A stretch of 19,754 bases of DNA from Fimenecus sp051881335 (GTDB lineage Bacteria; Bacillota; Clostridia; Oscillospirales; Acutalibacteraceae): the NCBI GenBank assembly GCA_051881335.1, contig JBJEPR010000092.1:1-19754 (forward strand). The letters are read 5' to 3'. Positions 7,395-14,974 of this stretch are shown here, piece after piece. Positions within the stretch are counted from its first letter, which is position 1; every line of letters begins with the position of its first letter. The position numbers and the translations under genes were made by a program. The notes beneath the pieces are model-generated. The model was not told the DNA's origin, did no database searches, and saw only the letters and a program-made list of their open reading frames with translations.

Positions 7395-8897
7395 TTACTG
7401 TCCGGCATGCGCAATGCCGAGAATTTCCAATTCGCGGTCGGTAAGCCCGATTCCGCGCAGCATCAAGCGATTACCGCGCAACGAGTCAATCGAGTTTAAC
7501 CCCATACCGCCGAGCATTTCTTTGATTTCGTGATTCCACGCGTTAATCAGATTGACCACGCGCTCGTGCATAATTTCGGGATTTAAGCGTTTGACAAGGT
7601 CGGGGCGCTGGGTGGCAATCCCCCAGTTGCACTTGCCCGTGTGGCATTGCTGACACATATGGCAACCCATCGCAATCAGCGGGGCGGACGCCACATACAC
7701 CGCGTCTGCACCGAGCGCAATGGCTTTCACAATATCCGCCGAATTGCGGAACGACCCCGCCGCGACCAGCGAAACGGTATTGCGTATACTTTCATCGCGC
7801 AAGCGTTGGTCCACCGCCGCAAGCGCGAGTTCAATCGGGATACCCACATTGTCGCGGATACGCGTGGGCGCCGCGCCTGTGCCGCCGCGGAAGCCGTCCA
7901 TCACAATAATATCTGCGCCGGCTCTTGCCACGCCCGAAACGATTGCCGAGCAGTTATGCACCGCCGCAATTTTCACAGCGACAGGCTTTTTGTACTGTGT
8001 GGCTTCTTTCAGCGACCAAATAAGCTGCCGCAAATCTTCAATCGAATAAATATCGTGGTGCGGCGCAGGAGAAATCGCGTCTGACCCCTCGGGAATCATA
8101 CGCGCATTGCTGACCTCGACCGTCACCTTTTCGCCGGGCAAATGGCCGCCGATGCCGGGCTTTGCGCCCTGCCCGATTTTGATTTCGATAAAGCGACTGC
8201 CCTCTAAATAGTCCTTGTGCACGCCGAAACGCCCCGACGCCACCTGTACCACGGCGTAATCCTTGTAATCGGCAAGACCGGGATGCAAACCGCCCTCCCC
8301 CGTATTAAACAGCGTGCCGAGCTCCTTCGCCGCCATAGCAAGGGACTTTTGTGCGTTAAACGAAATGGAGCCGAACGACATAGCCGAAAACATAATCGGC
8401 GTTTCAAGTTGAATTTGCGGCTCTAAACGGGTTTTCAATTTACCGTTTTCGTCGAATTCCAATTTTTTCGGCTTGCGGCCCAAAAAGGTGCGAATTTCCA
8501 TTGGCTCACGCAAGGGGTCAATCGACGGATTGGTCACCTGGCTTGCGTTTAACAAAATTTTATCCCAATAAATCGGGTACGGCTTGTTGTTCGACATACC
8601 CGACAACAGCACACCGCCCGTCTGCGCCTGCTTTACAATTTCCTTTTGCGTCTGCGGCGTCCAGTTGTGATGCGTTTTATATGCCATTTCGTAATCTTTA
8701 ATTTTAATGGCGCGCGTCGGGCACATCACGGCGCAACGGTGACAGGCAACGCATTTACTCTCGTCTGCCAAGACGGTTTTGCCGTCCTCGTCAAAATAAT
8801 GCACGCCGTAGGAGCATTGGCGCACGCACGCCCCGCACGAAATACAGCGCGCTGGATTGCGTTCCACTTCAAAATCCGGTACGGTAAAATTCATCAT
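7395..8897 (-). CDS. Glutamate synthase FMN/[3Fe-4S] synthase subunit with N-terminal ferredoxin domain
   Basis: The 500-residue catalytic subunit adds ammonia to 2-oxoglutarate and reduces the 2-iminoglutarate to glutamate. Two [4Fe-4S] motifs lead (C18/C21/C24/C28 and C49/C52/C55/C59), followed by the FMN-binding TIM-barrel with MFSAMSFGSIS (169-179), NTGEGG, KIGQGAKPGIGGHLPGEKV (240-258) and MDGFRGGTGAAP (333-344). The [3Fe-4S] ligands fit the family C-x5-C-x4-C: C412, C418 and C423 in GCHMCQQCHTGKCNWG. Length and fusion match the archaeal-type GltB domain 2. The ATG overlaps the stop of the amidotransferase gene (TGATG); a second Met directly after is an equal alternative. GGGGAG lies just upstream. 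Confidence 0.95.
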   Translation of the reverse strand: MMNFTVPDFEVERNPARCISCGACVRQCSYGVHYFDEDGKTVLADESKCVACHRCAVMCPTRAIKIKDYEMAYKTHHNWTPQTQKEIVKQAQTGGVLLSGMSNNKPYPIYWDKILLNASQVTNPSIDPLREPMEIRTFLGRKPKKLEFDENGKLKTRLEPQIQLETPIMFSAMSFGSISFNAQKSLAMAAKELGTLFNTGEGGLHPGLADYKDYAVVQVASGRFGVHKDYLEGSRFIEIKIGQGAKPGIGGHLPGEKVTVEVSNARMIPEGSDAISPAPHHDIYSIEDLRQLIWSLKEATQYKKPVAVKIAAVHNCSAIVSGVARAGADIIVMDGFRGGTGAAPTRIRDNVGIPIELALAAVDQRLRDESIRNTVSLVAAGSFRNSADIVKAIALGADAVYVASAPLIAMGCHMCQQCHTGKCNWGIATQRPDLVKRLNPEIMHERVVNLINAWNHEIKEMLGGMGLNSIDSLRGNRLMLRGIGLTDRELEILGIAHAGQ

Positions 8898-10012
8898 CAG
8901 TCACTCCCCTTTGCAAACGGAATAAAGACGGGCGTACCGCCCTCCACCGCCATAATTTTTTCGGGGTCGGGGCAAATCACGCGAATGGCTGACTCCTCCG
9001 ATGCAAAATAGGTTTTGTTCCCCTTTTCGGCGGTAATCAAAGACCGCAGTTTCAGGCGGTCGTTGAGCGCCAACAGCCCGTGCTTGGAGCCGACCAAAAT
9101 CGAAAACGGTCCGTTAATCAGTGCACCCGAATACACGGTGCGCAAGGCGGTACAAATTTCGCGTTCCTCTTTTGGCATACGGTCAATCACATCCCACTCG
9201 GGTGCGGCAAGGATTTTCGCCGCAGTTTCGAGCGTCAGCCCTTGGCGGCGCACCAGTAAATCAAACAAATAGGTAATGACCTCGGTATCGGTCTGCAAAT
9301 TGCACTTGTAGCCGAACTGCTCAACATAGCGGCGGTTGGCGTCATAGCTCGAAATCTCGCCGTTGTGCACAATCGACCAATCGAGCAGCGTAAACGGGTG
9401 CGCGCCGCCCCACCAGCCGGGGGTATTCGTCGGGAAACGCCCGTGCGCCGTCCAGGTGTGCGCCTTGTATTCGTCAAGCATATAGTATTCGCCGACATCC
9501 TCGGGGTAGCCGACCGCTTTAAACGCACCCATATTCTTCCCGCTGGAAAATACAAACGCCCCGGGAATGGAATTGTTGATACGAATGACACAGCGGGCGG
9601 TATATTCCTCCTCGTCAAAGTCATTCTTTTTCATTTTGCTTTGCGGCACAGAGCCGAAATACCGCCAAATCAGCGGCGACTTTCCAATGGATTTCACCTT
9701 GCGCGTCGGGATTTGTTCAAAGGTTTCCACATCAAAATGACGGAACAAAAACGCTTCGGTTTCAATACGCGCGTCGTTGTTGTCATAAAAAATATGAAAC
9801 GCAAACAAATCCTTGTATTCCGGATAAATCCCGTAGGCGGCAAACCCGCCGCCTAAGCCGTTGGAACGGTCGTGCATTAAGGCGATACAATCAATAATAT
9901 CCGTACCGCCGAAACACGCCCCACTGCGGTCTGTCACAGCGGCAATCGCGCACCCCGACGGGATACGCACCTCGCCCTCTCGTTTTACCATAACGCTCAC
10001 ACCCTGTTTCAT
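8897..10012 (-). CDS. Glutamate synthase class II glutamine amidotransferase subunit (GltB domain 1)
   Basis: A 371-residue Ntn-fold amidotransferase that would release ammonia from glutamine for the synthase subunit. The probable nucleophile is C21 in IPSGCAIAAV. Other class II features are the glutamine-binding loop HGRFPTNTPGWW (190-201), HNGEI at 216-220 and the TDTE turn at 241-244. Because C21 is not residue 2, a 20-residue propeptide would have to be removed, as happens in classical GltB. The start at 10012 lacks a good Shine-Dalgarno site; Met8 (9991) has a weak AGGGTG upstream and is a real alternative, but no start immediately precedes C21. First gene of the glt operon, behind an AT-rich promoter region with three operator-like repeats. 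Function is confident, exact start is not. Confidence 0.9.
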   Translation of the reverse strand: MKQGVSVMVKREGEVRIPSGCAIAAVTDRSGACFGGTDIIDCIALMHDRSNGLGGGFAAYGIYPEYKDLFAFHIFYDNNDARIETEAFLFRHFDVETFEQIPTRKVKSIGKSPLIWRYFGSVPQSKMKKNDFDEEEYTARCVIRINNSIPGAFVFSSGKNMGAFKAVGYPEDVGEYYMLDEYKAHTWTAHGRFPTNTPGWWGGAHPFTLLDWSIVHNGEISSYDANRRYVEQFGYKCNLQTDTEVITYLFDLLVRRQGLTLETAAKILAAPEWDVIDRMPKEEREICTALRTVYSGALINGPFSILVGSKHGLLALNDRLKLRSLITAEKGNKTYFASEESAIRVICPDPEKIMAVEGGTPVFIPFAKGSD

Positions 10013-10043
10013 TTCTTGCAGTCAAATTTTCACACTTTTTCAT

Positions 10044-10128
10044 AAAATTTGCAAGTTAAAAAATAAAACTTGCAAATTTTTAAAAATATGTTCCTTATTT
10101 TAAAGGAAAACCAAAAAATTTGCAAGTT
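10044..10128. repeat. Three copies of a 14-bp near-palindromic element in the glt promoter region
   Basis: AAAATTTGCAAGTT occurs at 10044-10057 and again at 10115-10128. Its exact reverse complement AACTTGCAAATTTT lies at 10067-10080. Each copy centres on the palindrome TTGCAA inside AAYTTGCAARTT, so each is itself dyad-symmetric. The first two centres are 21 bp apart, two helical turns, and the third is 50 bp further upstream, overlapping the predicted -35. The first two also form a 14-bp inverted repeat with a 9-base loop that would be transcribed in the leader. A dimeric repressor or activator binding site is the simplest reading; the regulator is unknown. Confidence 0.75.
10097..10125 (-). 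promoter_or_regulatory. Predicted promoter of the glutamate synthase operon
   Basis: On the minus strand TTGCAA (10120-10125) and TAAAAT (10097-10102) are separated by 17 bases. The -35 coincides with the core of the third operator-like repeat, so a protein bound there would compete with RNA polymerase. Transcription would start near 10090, leaving a leader of about 78 bases that contains the inverted pair of repeats. The region is so AT-rich that other promoter placements are possible. Confidence 0.5.
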
Positions 10129-10222
10129 ATTTTTTTAATATTTTATTCCGTATATACAAAAAAAGCATTTTGCCGAATATGCATTGTGCAAATCGTATAT
10201 TTTTATGAAAATTGACGGAATT

Positions 10223-10248
10223 AAAAAATCCCTCCCTGAAAAGGGAGG
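10223..10248 (-). terminator. Intrinsic terminator downstream of mgtC-like gene
   Basis: On the minus strand CCTCCCT (10242-10248 side) pairs with AGGGAGG across a TTTC loop, followed by GATTTTTTAA. It lies about 90 bases after the MgtC-family stop codon and is the evident end of the rlmB-to-mgtC transcript. It also insulates that operon from the glt promoter further along. Confidence 0.8.
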
Positions 10249-10336
10249 CGAAATCATCGAATATGCTCGTGCGCGGGCGGGCGTGGAAGCCCGCCACTAC
10301 GCGAAAAATACAATTCGGGGCGGGTTACCATCACTG
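10249..10336. other. GC-rich intergenic hairpin segment after mgtC-like gene
   Basis: This 88-base stretch has no coding frame of note. It holds GGCGGGC (10276-10282) and GCCCGCC (10289-10295) around a 6-base loop, extended by CGCG arms at 10272-10275 and 10300-10303, and a separate GGGGCGGG at about 10317-10324. Its GC content contrasts sharply with the AT-rich glt promoter next to it. It may be a dispersed intergenic element of the REP/MITE kind, but only one copy is in the window, so this is a guess. The neighbouring 10129-10222 is plain AT-rich DNA with an 8-bp palindrome GTATATAC at about 10150-10157 and nothing else I can name. Confidence 0.45.
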
Positions 10337-11059
10337 TTAATCCATATACACATCCACAACATTTTCATCATTCTGCAAGGTGGAGATGATAACTTTTAAG
10401 GCGTCGTCACTTTTGGGAAAAATCAGCGCCTTAATGGTGGAAGTATCTTTCTTTTTGCGCAGTTTGGAGTCATTGTCATACAAAATTTCCATCGAGTGCA
10501 CCACGGTGCCCGTGCGCTTAATCAGCTTCGAGATTTTCGGCACCTGTTCGGCAAGGTCCTTAACCTCTACATACAGCGCCTTGCCCGCTTTGCCGCGCAC
10601 AACCACTTTTTTGAGCGAATTGAGCGTAATATAAATCACCAAGGTTGCCACCACAGCGCCCGCGATAAATCCCGCGCCGATCGCGATGCCGATACACGAA
10701 ACCGCCCACAGGCTCGCCGCTGTGGTTAAGCCCTTGACGGAAAATCCCTCACGCAAAATCGTTCCCGCGCCCAAGAAGCCGATGCCGCTGACCACCTGCC
10801 CACTCATACGGGTGATATCCACATTCATTTGCCCTTTGTATTTTTCGGCAATGTATACAGAGGTCAGCATAATCAGCGCCGACCCGACCGCAACTAAAAT
10901 GTGCGTACGGAAACCCGCCGGGCGGTGCGAATGCTCACGCTCAAAGCCGATGATGCCGCTTAACAGCACGGCAAGCGCCAGCTTCCACGCCGCGTCCAGC
11001 GCAAATTGAAATTCCTGATTATGCCACAGCCACAAGGCCGCTTCTTTTAGCCAATCCAT
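10337..11059 (-). CDS. MgtC/SapB-family inner-membrane protein
   Basis: A 240-residue protein with the MgtC/SapB membrane domain. Signatures are SGIIGFEREHSHRPAGFRTH (34-53), SGQVVSGIGFLGAGTIL (86-102) and KGLTTAASLWAV (109-120), with four to five membrane segments between about residues 22 and 150. The C-terminal 85 residues form a soluble domain of the kind found in many non-Salmonella members. MgtC proteins are linked to low-magnesium growth, virulence and, in Salmonella, control of the F-type ATP synthase; many bacterial relatives have no known function, so no transport activity is assigned. It follows the P-type ATPase-like gene by 14 bases, with a weak AAGGCAGG site, and is the last gene of that operon. 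Confidence 0.92.
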   Translation of the reverse strand: MDWLKEAALWLWHNQEFQFALDAAWKLALAVLLSGIIGFEREHSHRPAGFRTHILVAVGSALIMLTSVYIAEKYKGQMNVDITRMSGQVVSGIGFLGAGTILREGFSVKGLTTAASLWAVSCIGIAIGAGFIAGAVVATLVIYITLNSLKKVVVRGKAGKALYVEVKDLAEQVPKISKLIKRTGTVVHSMEILYDNDSKLRKKKDTSTIKALIFPKSDDALKVIISTLQNDENVVDVYMD

Positions 11060-11073
11060 TCAAAAAACCTGCC

Positions 11074-14000
11074 TTACACCTTTTTTGCATTCGGAACAAG
11101 CACTGCAATCGCCGTCCAAAGCAATTCAAAGACCAATATTTCAAACACACCTGCCTGTGTAAGGGATGTGAAGAAGCTCAACACCGCAAGCAGTGTAATG
11201 CTCAAACCCACCCCGATATACAGAAGGATTTGCGCCAGCTTTATTTTTTCTTCCAAAATAAATGCCGACAAGAATGCACGCAAAAATGCCGGCGCGCGTC
11301 CGTTGTGCAAAATACCGCAATCCGCAGGCTTTGGCTCTTCCTCCGTCAGTTCGCGGAACATTGTACCTGCTACGGGGCTGATGATTTTCACCAAATTATG
11401 CGGTAAGTCGAAATACTGCTCGATAAGCCCCTCGGTAATATTCGGGTCGGCGGTTCGCACCAAAATGCTGATGCCGTATGTTTCCAAATCCTGCAAATAA
11501 CCGCTAAGCCGTTCGTTTGCCGCGTATTCCACCACAAACAGCGCCGCGATTTTACCCTCGACTGCAAGATAAATGACCTCACAGCCGTCCTTGCGAAACC
11601 GCTGTTCCTCTTCGCGGGCAGGCGCGTCAACATTATGCTTTACCAACAAATCCCGATTGCCGACCAGCACGCGCTGGTTATAAATCCAGCCCGAACAGCC
11701 CAAACGCTCCTCATACGCCAGTGATTCCACCTGCGGGAGCATTTCGCGCTTATGCAAAATTACGCCGTCGAATACCGACGCGAGCGTGCCACCCGACTGA
11801 ATGGTCATTGCGGCGGTATATAAAAGCGCTTCATCCACCCGCATTTTGTGATACATTTTCATCCCGCGCAAACGGCAGTTCGCCGCGTCAAACAACTCGG
11901 CGGCATCGAGCACAACCGCATTAGCCGCCGTTGCCTCCTGCGCCGCGTCAAAGCTCGCTGTCAGCGCTCCCTCGCGCAGAAGCCGACGGTTCACCGAACG
12001 CAGAGCCGATGCCGAAACCAAAGAAGCGCTCATCGGCAAGCCCGCTATCGCGACCGCGCACATTGCGGAGATACCGGTAAACACATCGCCCGATGTGAAG
12101 CAGGTAATCGCGCCGATAACGCCAGCCGCAATCAGCACAACCGGCAATGCCAACGCATAAATGCCGCTTGCACGGTCGTTGCGTTTGGAAATTTCGACAA
12201 AATGTGACGGGAAAGAAATCCGTTTGGCGTAGCGCACATCGGGGTCGCCAAGCAACAACCCGCGCCCGATTTCAAACGCCGTTTCCATGTCCTCGATTTT
12301 GCCGACAGCATAAAAGCGGTTGGCATTCTGTGCCACCGTTTCAAAATTGCAAATATCATTTTTCAACTTGCGTTTTTTGCCTGCAAAATACAGCGTATAA
12401 ACGAACAGCGCCACCGCCGTGTAAAGCGGCACAGCCGTCAATTTTTCGGGGAATGCATAGGAAACCCCGACCTGTATCAGGGCGAACACAAGCGCGCTCA
12501 GCAACCCTGTTTCCGCCGTAATACGGCCTGCAAACAGCCCTGTCAGCGCCGTTTTCAATTCTTTGAGCGATAACAGTGCCGTCAAAACAAGAAACACCAA
12601 ATTGACCGCAGAATAGACCGACGCATTGCTGTTGAACAGCGTAAAATCACCGAACAGCCGTACGGAAAGCGCCGCAAACACTGCCGCCAGCGTTAAAACC
12701 GCAAGCACAGCCAACCGCACGGTACTGCCGCGTTTTTCGGATTGGTAAATCTCATACACCGCACGGGCATCTTTCGGTCCGTAAAACTCCCGCAATACCG
12801 TAACCGGCATCTCCTGTTTGCGCGCTTTTCTGCGGGCTTTGCGCGCGGCGGTATCTGCTTCTTCGGTGGGTTCCGCTTCCGCCGTATCTTCTCCGCCGTC
12901 CGCAGAAATGGTTTCTGCCGCAGTTTCGGAAAAATCAGGCTGTACGCGGGTCTTTTCCGCGTCTAAATCCGTTTCGTCCGCATCCGTTTCCGCGGTATGA
13001 TCCGCTTCAGTTCCGTCCGTTTCCGTATCCGCAGTTTCCAACCCCGGGAACAAACGGAATTTCTTGGCTTTTTCACGGCGGCGTTTGAGCAGAGACATCT
13101 CCGCCTCGGTTTCGTCGATTTGCTCTACAGGTTCTTCTGTATTATCAAAGCCCTCTAACATCATTTGGTCGGCAAGCGGTGCATTTTCCGCATCTTCTGC
13201 CGGTGCATATGCCGCACTTTTCAGCGTGCCTGCTTGCACTTTGGTCTGGGTTTCGCGTTGGGCCTTCAGTTCATCTTCAGGCAACACAAGCGTCGGAATT
13301 GCCTGCAAGCCGTCCGACCCCGTCGCTTGCCCAGGGGCTTTTCGGACAATCACGCCCGGGCGCTCAATGGTTTTCGGCGGGAGTTTTGCGAGCAACTCCT
13401 TATGCTCCATCGTTTTTTCCAGCTTTTGTTCGGGACGGTTTAAAAACCGTTCGCGCTGTTTGTCCGTTTCCATTGCCGACGGCTTTTTCGGTTGCGGCAC
13501 GGGGTCAAACTCCCCTGTAGTCGTGCGCAAAATCGGTTGCCCGATGCGGTGCTCAATTTGGGCGCTGTGCACGGCGTGCGCTTCCACTTCATTAAATACG
13601 CGGGTTTTTTCAATCGAAATCTGCCCCGGCAAGGGCTTTTCAGGTGCAATTTCATCCGCCGTCTCCGCCACAGTCTCCTGTTCCTGCGGCATAACGCCGT
13701 CCAAAAGGGGGGCGGGCTGTTCTTGCGGCGCGTTCTGTGTTATTGCCGCGTCCACCGCAAGCGCAACTCCGGCGGCACGCCGCGCGGCGGCTTTTAAATC
13801 GCCGACGGCAATATGTGTTGCCACTTCGCTTTCGTACGGGATTTTTTCGTCCGCAACCGTCTCTTTTGCCGTTTCCGTCTCTGCCGCAGAAGCAACAGCC
13901 GCGTGCGGCACAGGGGTTGGTTGCGGCGTGTTTTGCGGTGCGGCAGAAGTCTGCTCGTCCTCGTCTGCAAGCAGTTTGTCAATTTCCTCCATCGACCAAA

Positions 14001-14085
14001 GGTGCAGCTTTTCTCCTTTTTGCTCCTTTACATCCGAAAGGATTTTATCGACCGAAAGTCCCGAAAAAATATCCTTCTTTTCCAT
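11074..14085 (-). CDS. Degenerate P-type ATPase-like membrane protein with long acidic N-terminal region
   Basis: I know no named family for this 1003-residue protein. Residues 1-40 include GLSVDKILSDVKEQKGEKLH and SMEEIDKLLADE; 41 to about 425 are Glu/Ala/Thr/Pro-rich and probably disordered. From about 455 the layout follows heavy-metal P-type ATPases: four membrane helices (about 455-476, 489-507, 525-545, 550-568), a shortened cytosolic loop without TGE, two helices (641-662, 672-693) with AGLPM where CPC is usual, a P/N-like domain, and two final helices (949-972, 977-997). LVGNRDLL (807-814) and the segment near 839-880 resemble the ATPase, but DKTGT is replaced by DAAEL (D727 on) and TGDN by TADPN (878-882). 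It is thus very likely a non-pumping pseudoenzyme. A GAGGTG site overlaps the end of rlmB, 3 nt upstream. Confidence 0.85.
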   Translation of the reverse strand: MEKKDIFSGLSVDKILSDVKEQKGEKLHLWSMEEIDKLLADEDEQTSAAPQNTPQPTPVPHAAVASAAETETAKETVADEKIPYESEVATHIAVGDLKAAARRAAGVALAVDAAITQNAPQEQPAPLLDGVMPQEQETVAETADEIAPEKPLPGQISIEKTRVFNEVEAHAVHSAQIEHRIGQPILRTTTGEFDPVPQPKKPSAMETDKQRERFLNRPEQKLEKTMEHKELLAKLPPKTIERPGVIVRKAPGQATGSDGLQAIPTLVLPEDELKAQRETQTKVQAGTLKSAAYAPAEDAENAPLADQMMLEGFDNTEEPVEQIDETEAEMSLLKRRREKAKKFRLFPGLETADTETDGTEADHTAETDADETDLDAEKTRVQPDFSETAAETISADGGEDTAEAEPTEEADTAARKARRKARKQEMPVTVLREFYGPKDARAVYEIYQSEKRGSTVRLAVLAVLTLAAVFAALSVRLFGDFTLFNSNASVYSAVNLVFLVLTALLSLKELKTALTGLFAGRITAETGLLSALVFALIQVGVSYAFPEKLTAVPLYTAVALFVYTLYFAGKKRKLKNDICNFETVAQNANRFYAVGKIEDMETAFEIGRGLLLGDPDVRYAKRISFPSHFVEISKRNDRASGIYALALPVVLIAAGVIGAITCFTSGDVFTGISAMCAVAIAGLPMSASLVSASALRSVNRRLLREGALTASFDAAQEATAANAVVLDAAELFDAANCRLRGMKMYHKMRVDEALLYTAAMTIQSGGTLASVFDGVILHKREMLPQVESLAYEERLGCSGWIYNQRVLVGNRDLLVKHNVDAPAREEEQRFRKDGCEVIYLAVEGKIAALFVVEYAANERLSGYLQDLETYGISILVRTADPNITEGLIEQYFDLPHNLVKIISPVAGTMFRELTEEEPKPADCGILHNGRAPAFLRAFLSAFILEEKIKLAQILLYIGVGLSITLLAVLSFFTSLTQAGVFEILVFELLWTAIAVLVPNAKKV

Positions 14086-14088
14086 TGC

Positions 14089-14850
14089 TTACACCTCAAA
14101 TCCGCTTTGTCTCTGCGCCGCAATTTCATACAGTAAAATGCCTGCCGCAACCGATGCGTTCAACGAATTGATTTGACCGCGCATCGGCAAAGAAACAATA
14201 AAATCGCATTTTTCACGGACAAGCCGCCCCATACCTTTTCCCTCCGAGCCGACAACCAGCGCACACGCGCCCGAAAAATCGGTCTCGCGGTAGCTTTGCC
14301 CATCCATATCCGCGCCGTAAATCCAAAGCCCTGCTTTTTTTAAGTCCTCTAAGGTTGCCGGCAGATTGGCAACGCGCGCCACACGCATATATTCAAGTGC
14401 GCCTGCCGACGCCTTGCCGACGGTATAATTTAAAGAAACACTGCGGCGCTTCGGAATGATAATCCCGTGTGCGCCTGCCGCCTCCGCCGTGCGGATAATC
14501 GCACCTAAATTGTGCGGGTCTTCGAGTTCATCGCAAACAACCACAAACGGCGGCTCATCTTTTTCGCGCGCGTACGCTAAAATGTCCGCAACGCTTGTAT
14601 ACTCGTGTGCCGCGACAAACGCCGCCACGCCTTGGTGATTGGCGGCGCCGCAAAGGCTGTCTAACTTTTTGCGATCCACCTCTTTGACCACGCCGCCCGC
14701 TTCGCGGCAGAGCGCGGCAAACCGCGTGAGCGACGGATTTTTCTCCCCGCGCAAAAGATACAGCGTATCCACCGTGCGGTCGGATTTGAAAACCTCCGCC
14801 ACGGCGTTTCTGCCGATGATTAAATCCTGCTTCTGCTGTTCTTCCCGCAT
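14089..14850 (-). CDS. rlmB: 23S rRNA (guanosine-2'-O-)-methyltransferase, SPOUT/TrmH family
   Basis: A 253-residue SPOUT methyltransferase using S-adenosylmethionine to methylate a ribose 2'-OH in rRNA. It has the N-terminal substrate-binding domain (IIGRNAVAEVF at 11-21) and the trefoil-knot domain with motif 1 LEDPHNLGAIIRTAEAAGAHG (from 109), motif 2 VVGSEGKGM (199-207) and motif 3 LPMRGQINSLNASVAAGILL (221-240). It is of the RlmB type by length and motifs, though closely related 23S or tRNA paralogues cannot be excluded. The start at 14850 has GGAG about 10 bases upstream and the family N-terminus; an in-frame Met at 14976 would place the promoter inside the gene. First gene of the rlmB-pseudoATPase-mgtC operon. 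Confidence 0.92.
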   Translation of the reverse strand: MREEQQKQDLIIGRNAVAEVFKSDRTVDTLYLLRGEKNPSLTRFAALCREAGGVVKEVDRKKLDSLCGAANHQGVAAFVAAHEYTSVADILAYAREKDEPPFVVVCDELEDPHNLGAIIRTAEAAGAHGIIIPKRRSVSLNYTVGKASAGALEYMRVARVANLPATLEDLKKAGLWIYGADMDGQSYRETDFSGACALVVGSEGKGMGRLVREKCDFIVSLPMRGQINSLNASVAAGILLYEIAAQRQSGFEV

Positions 14851-14922
14851 ATTTTGCCGCTCCGTTCCTTTTGTACCGACCGCCAAACGCCCACCGATAC
14901 ACATAGGTATAGTTATTATAAG

Positions 14923-14951
14923 ATTATACCATATCTTGTGTGCCAGTACAA
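14923..14951 (-). promoter_or_regulatory. Predicted sigma-A promoter of the rlmB operon
   Basis: On the minus strand TTGTAC (14946-14951) and a perfect TATAAT (14923-14928) are 17 bases apart, with TGG directly before the -10 (extended -10). Transcription would begin near 14916, leaving a leader of about 66 bases without an obvious hairpin. It begins 24 bases after the T-tract of the terminator that closes the sigma-factor operon. Confidence 0.7.
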
Positions 14952-14974
14952 CATATTTTTTCGGGTTTGCGGGC

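Noticed and set aside
10044..10128. A CRISPR array
   Set aside because: Only three short copies in mixed orientation with unequal spacing (9 and 34 bases) and palindromic cores; better explained as operators.
11074..14085. Annotation as a working metal-transporting ATPase
   Set aside because: DKTGT, TGE, TGDN and the CPC metal site are all missing or replaced, so pumping activity is not supported.
13064..14176. A 370-codon plus-strand open frame opposite the pseudo-ATPase gene
   Set aside because: It is Ser/Ala/Cys-rich, has no recognisable domain, and mirrors the low-complexity coding sequence on the other strand; the minus frame has a ribosome-binding site and membrane domains.
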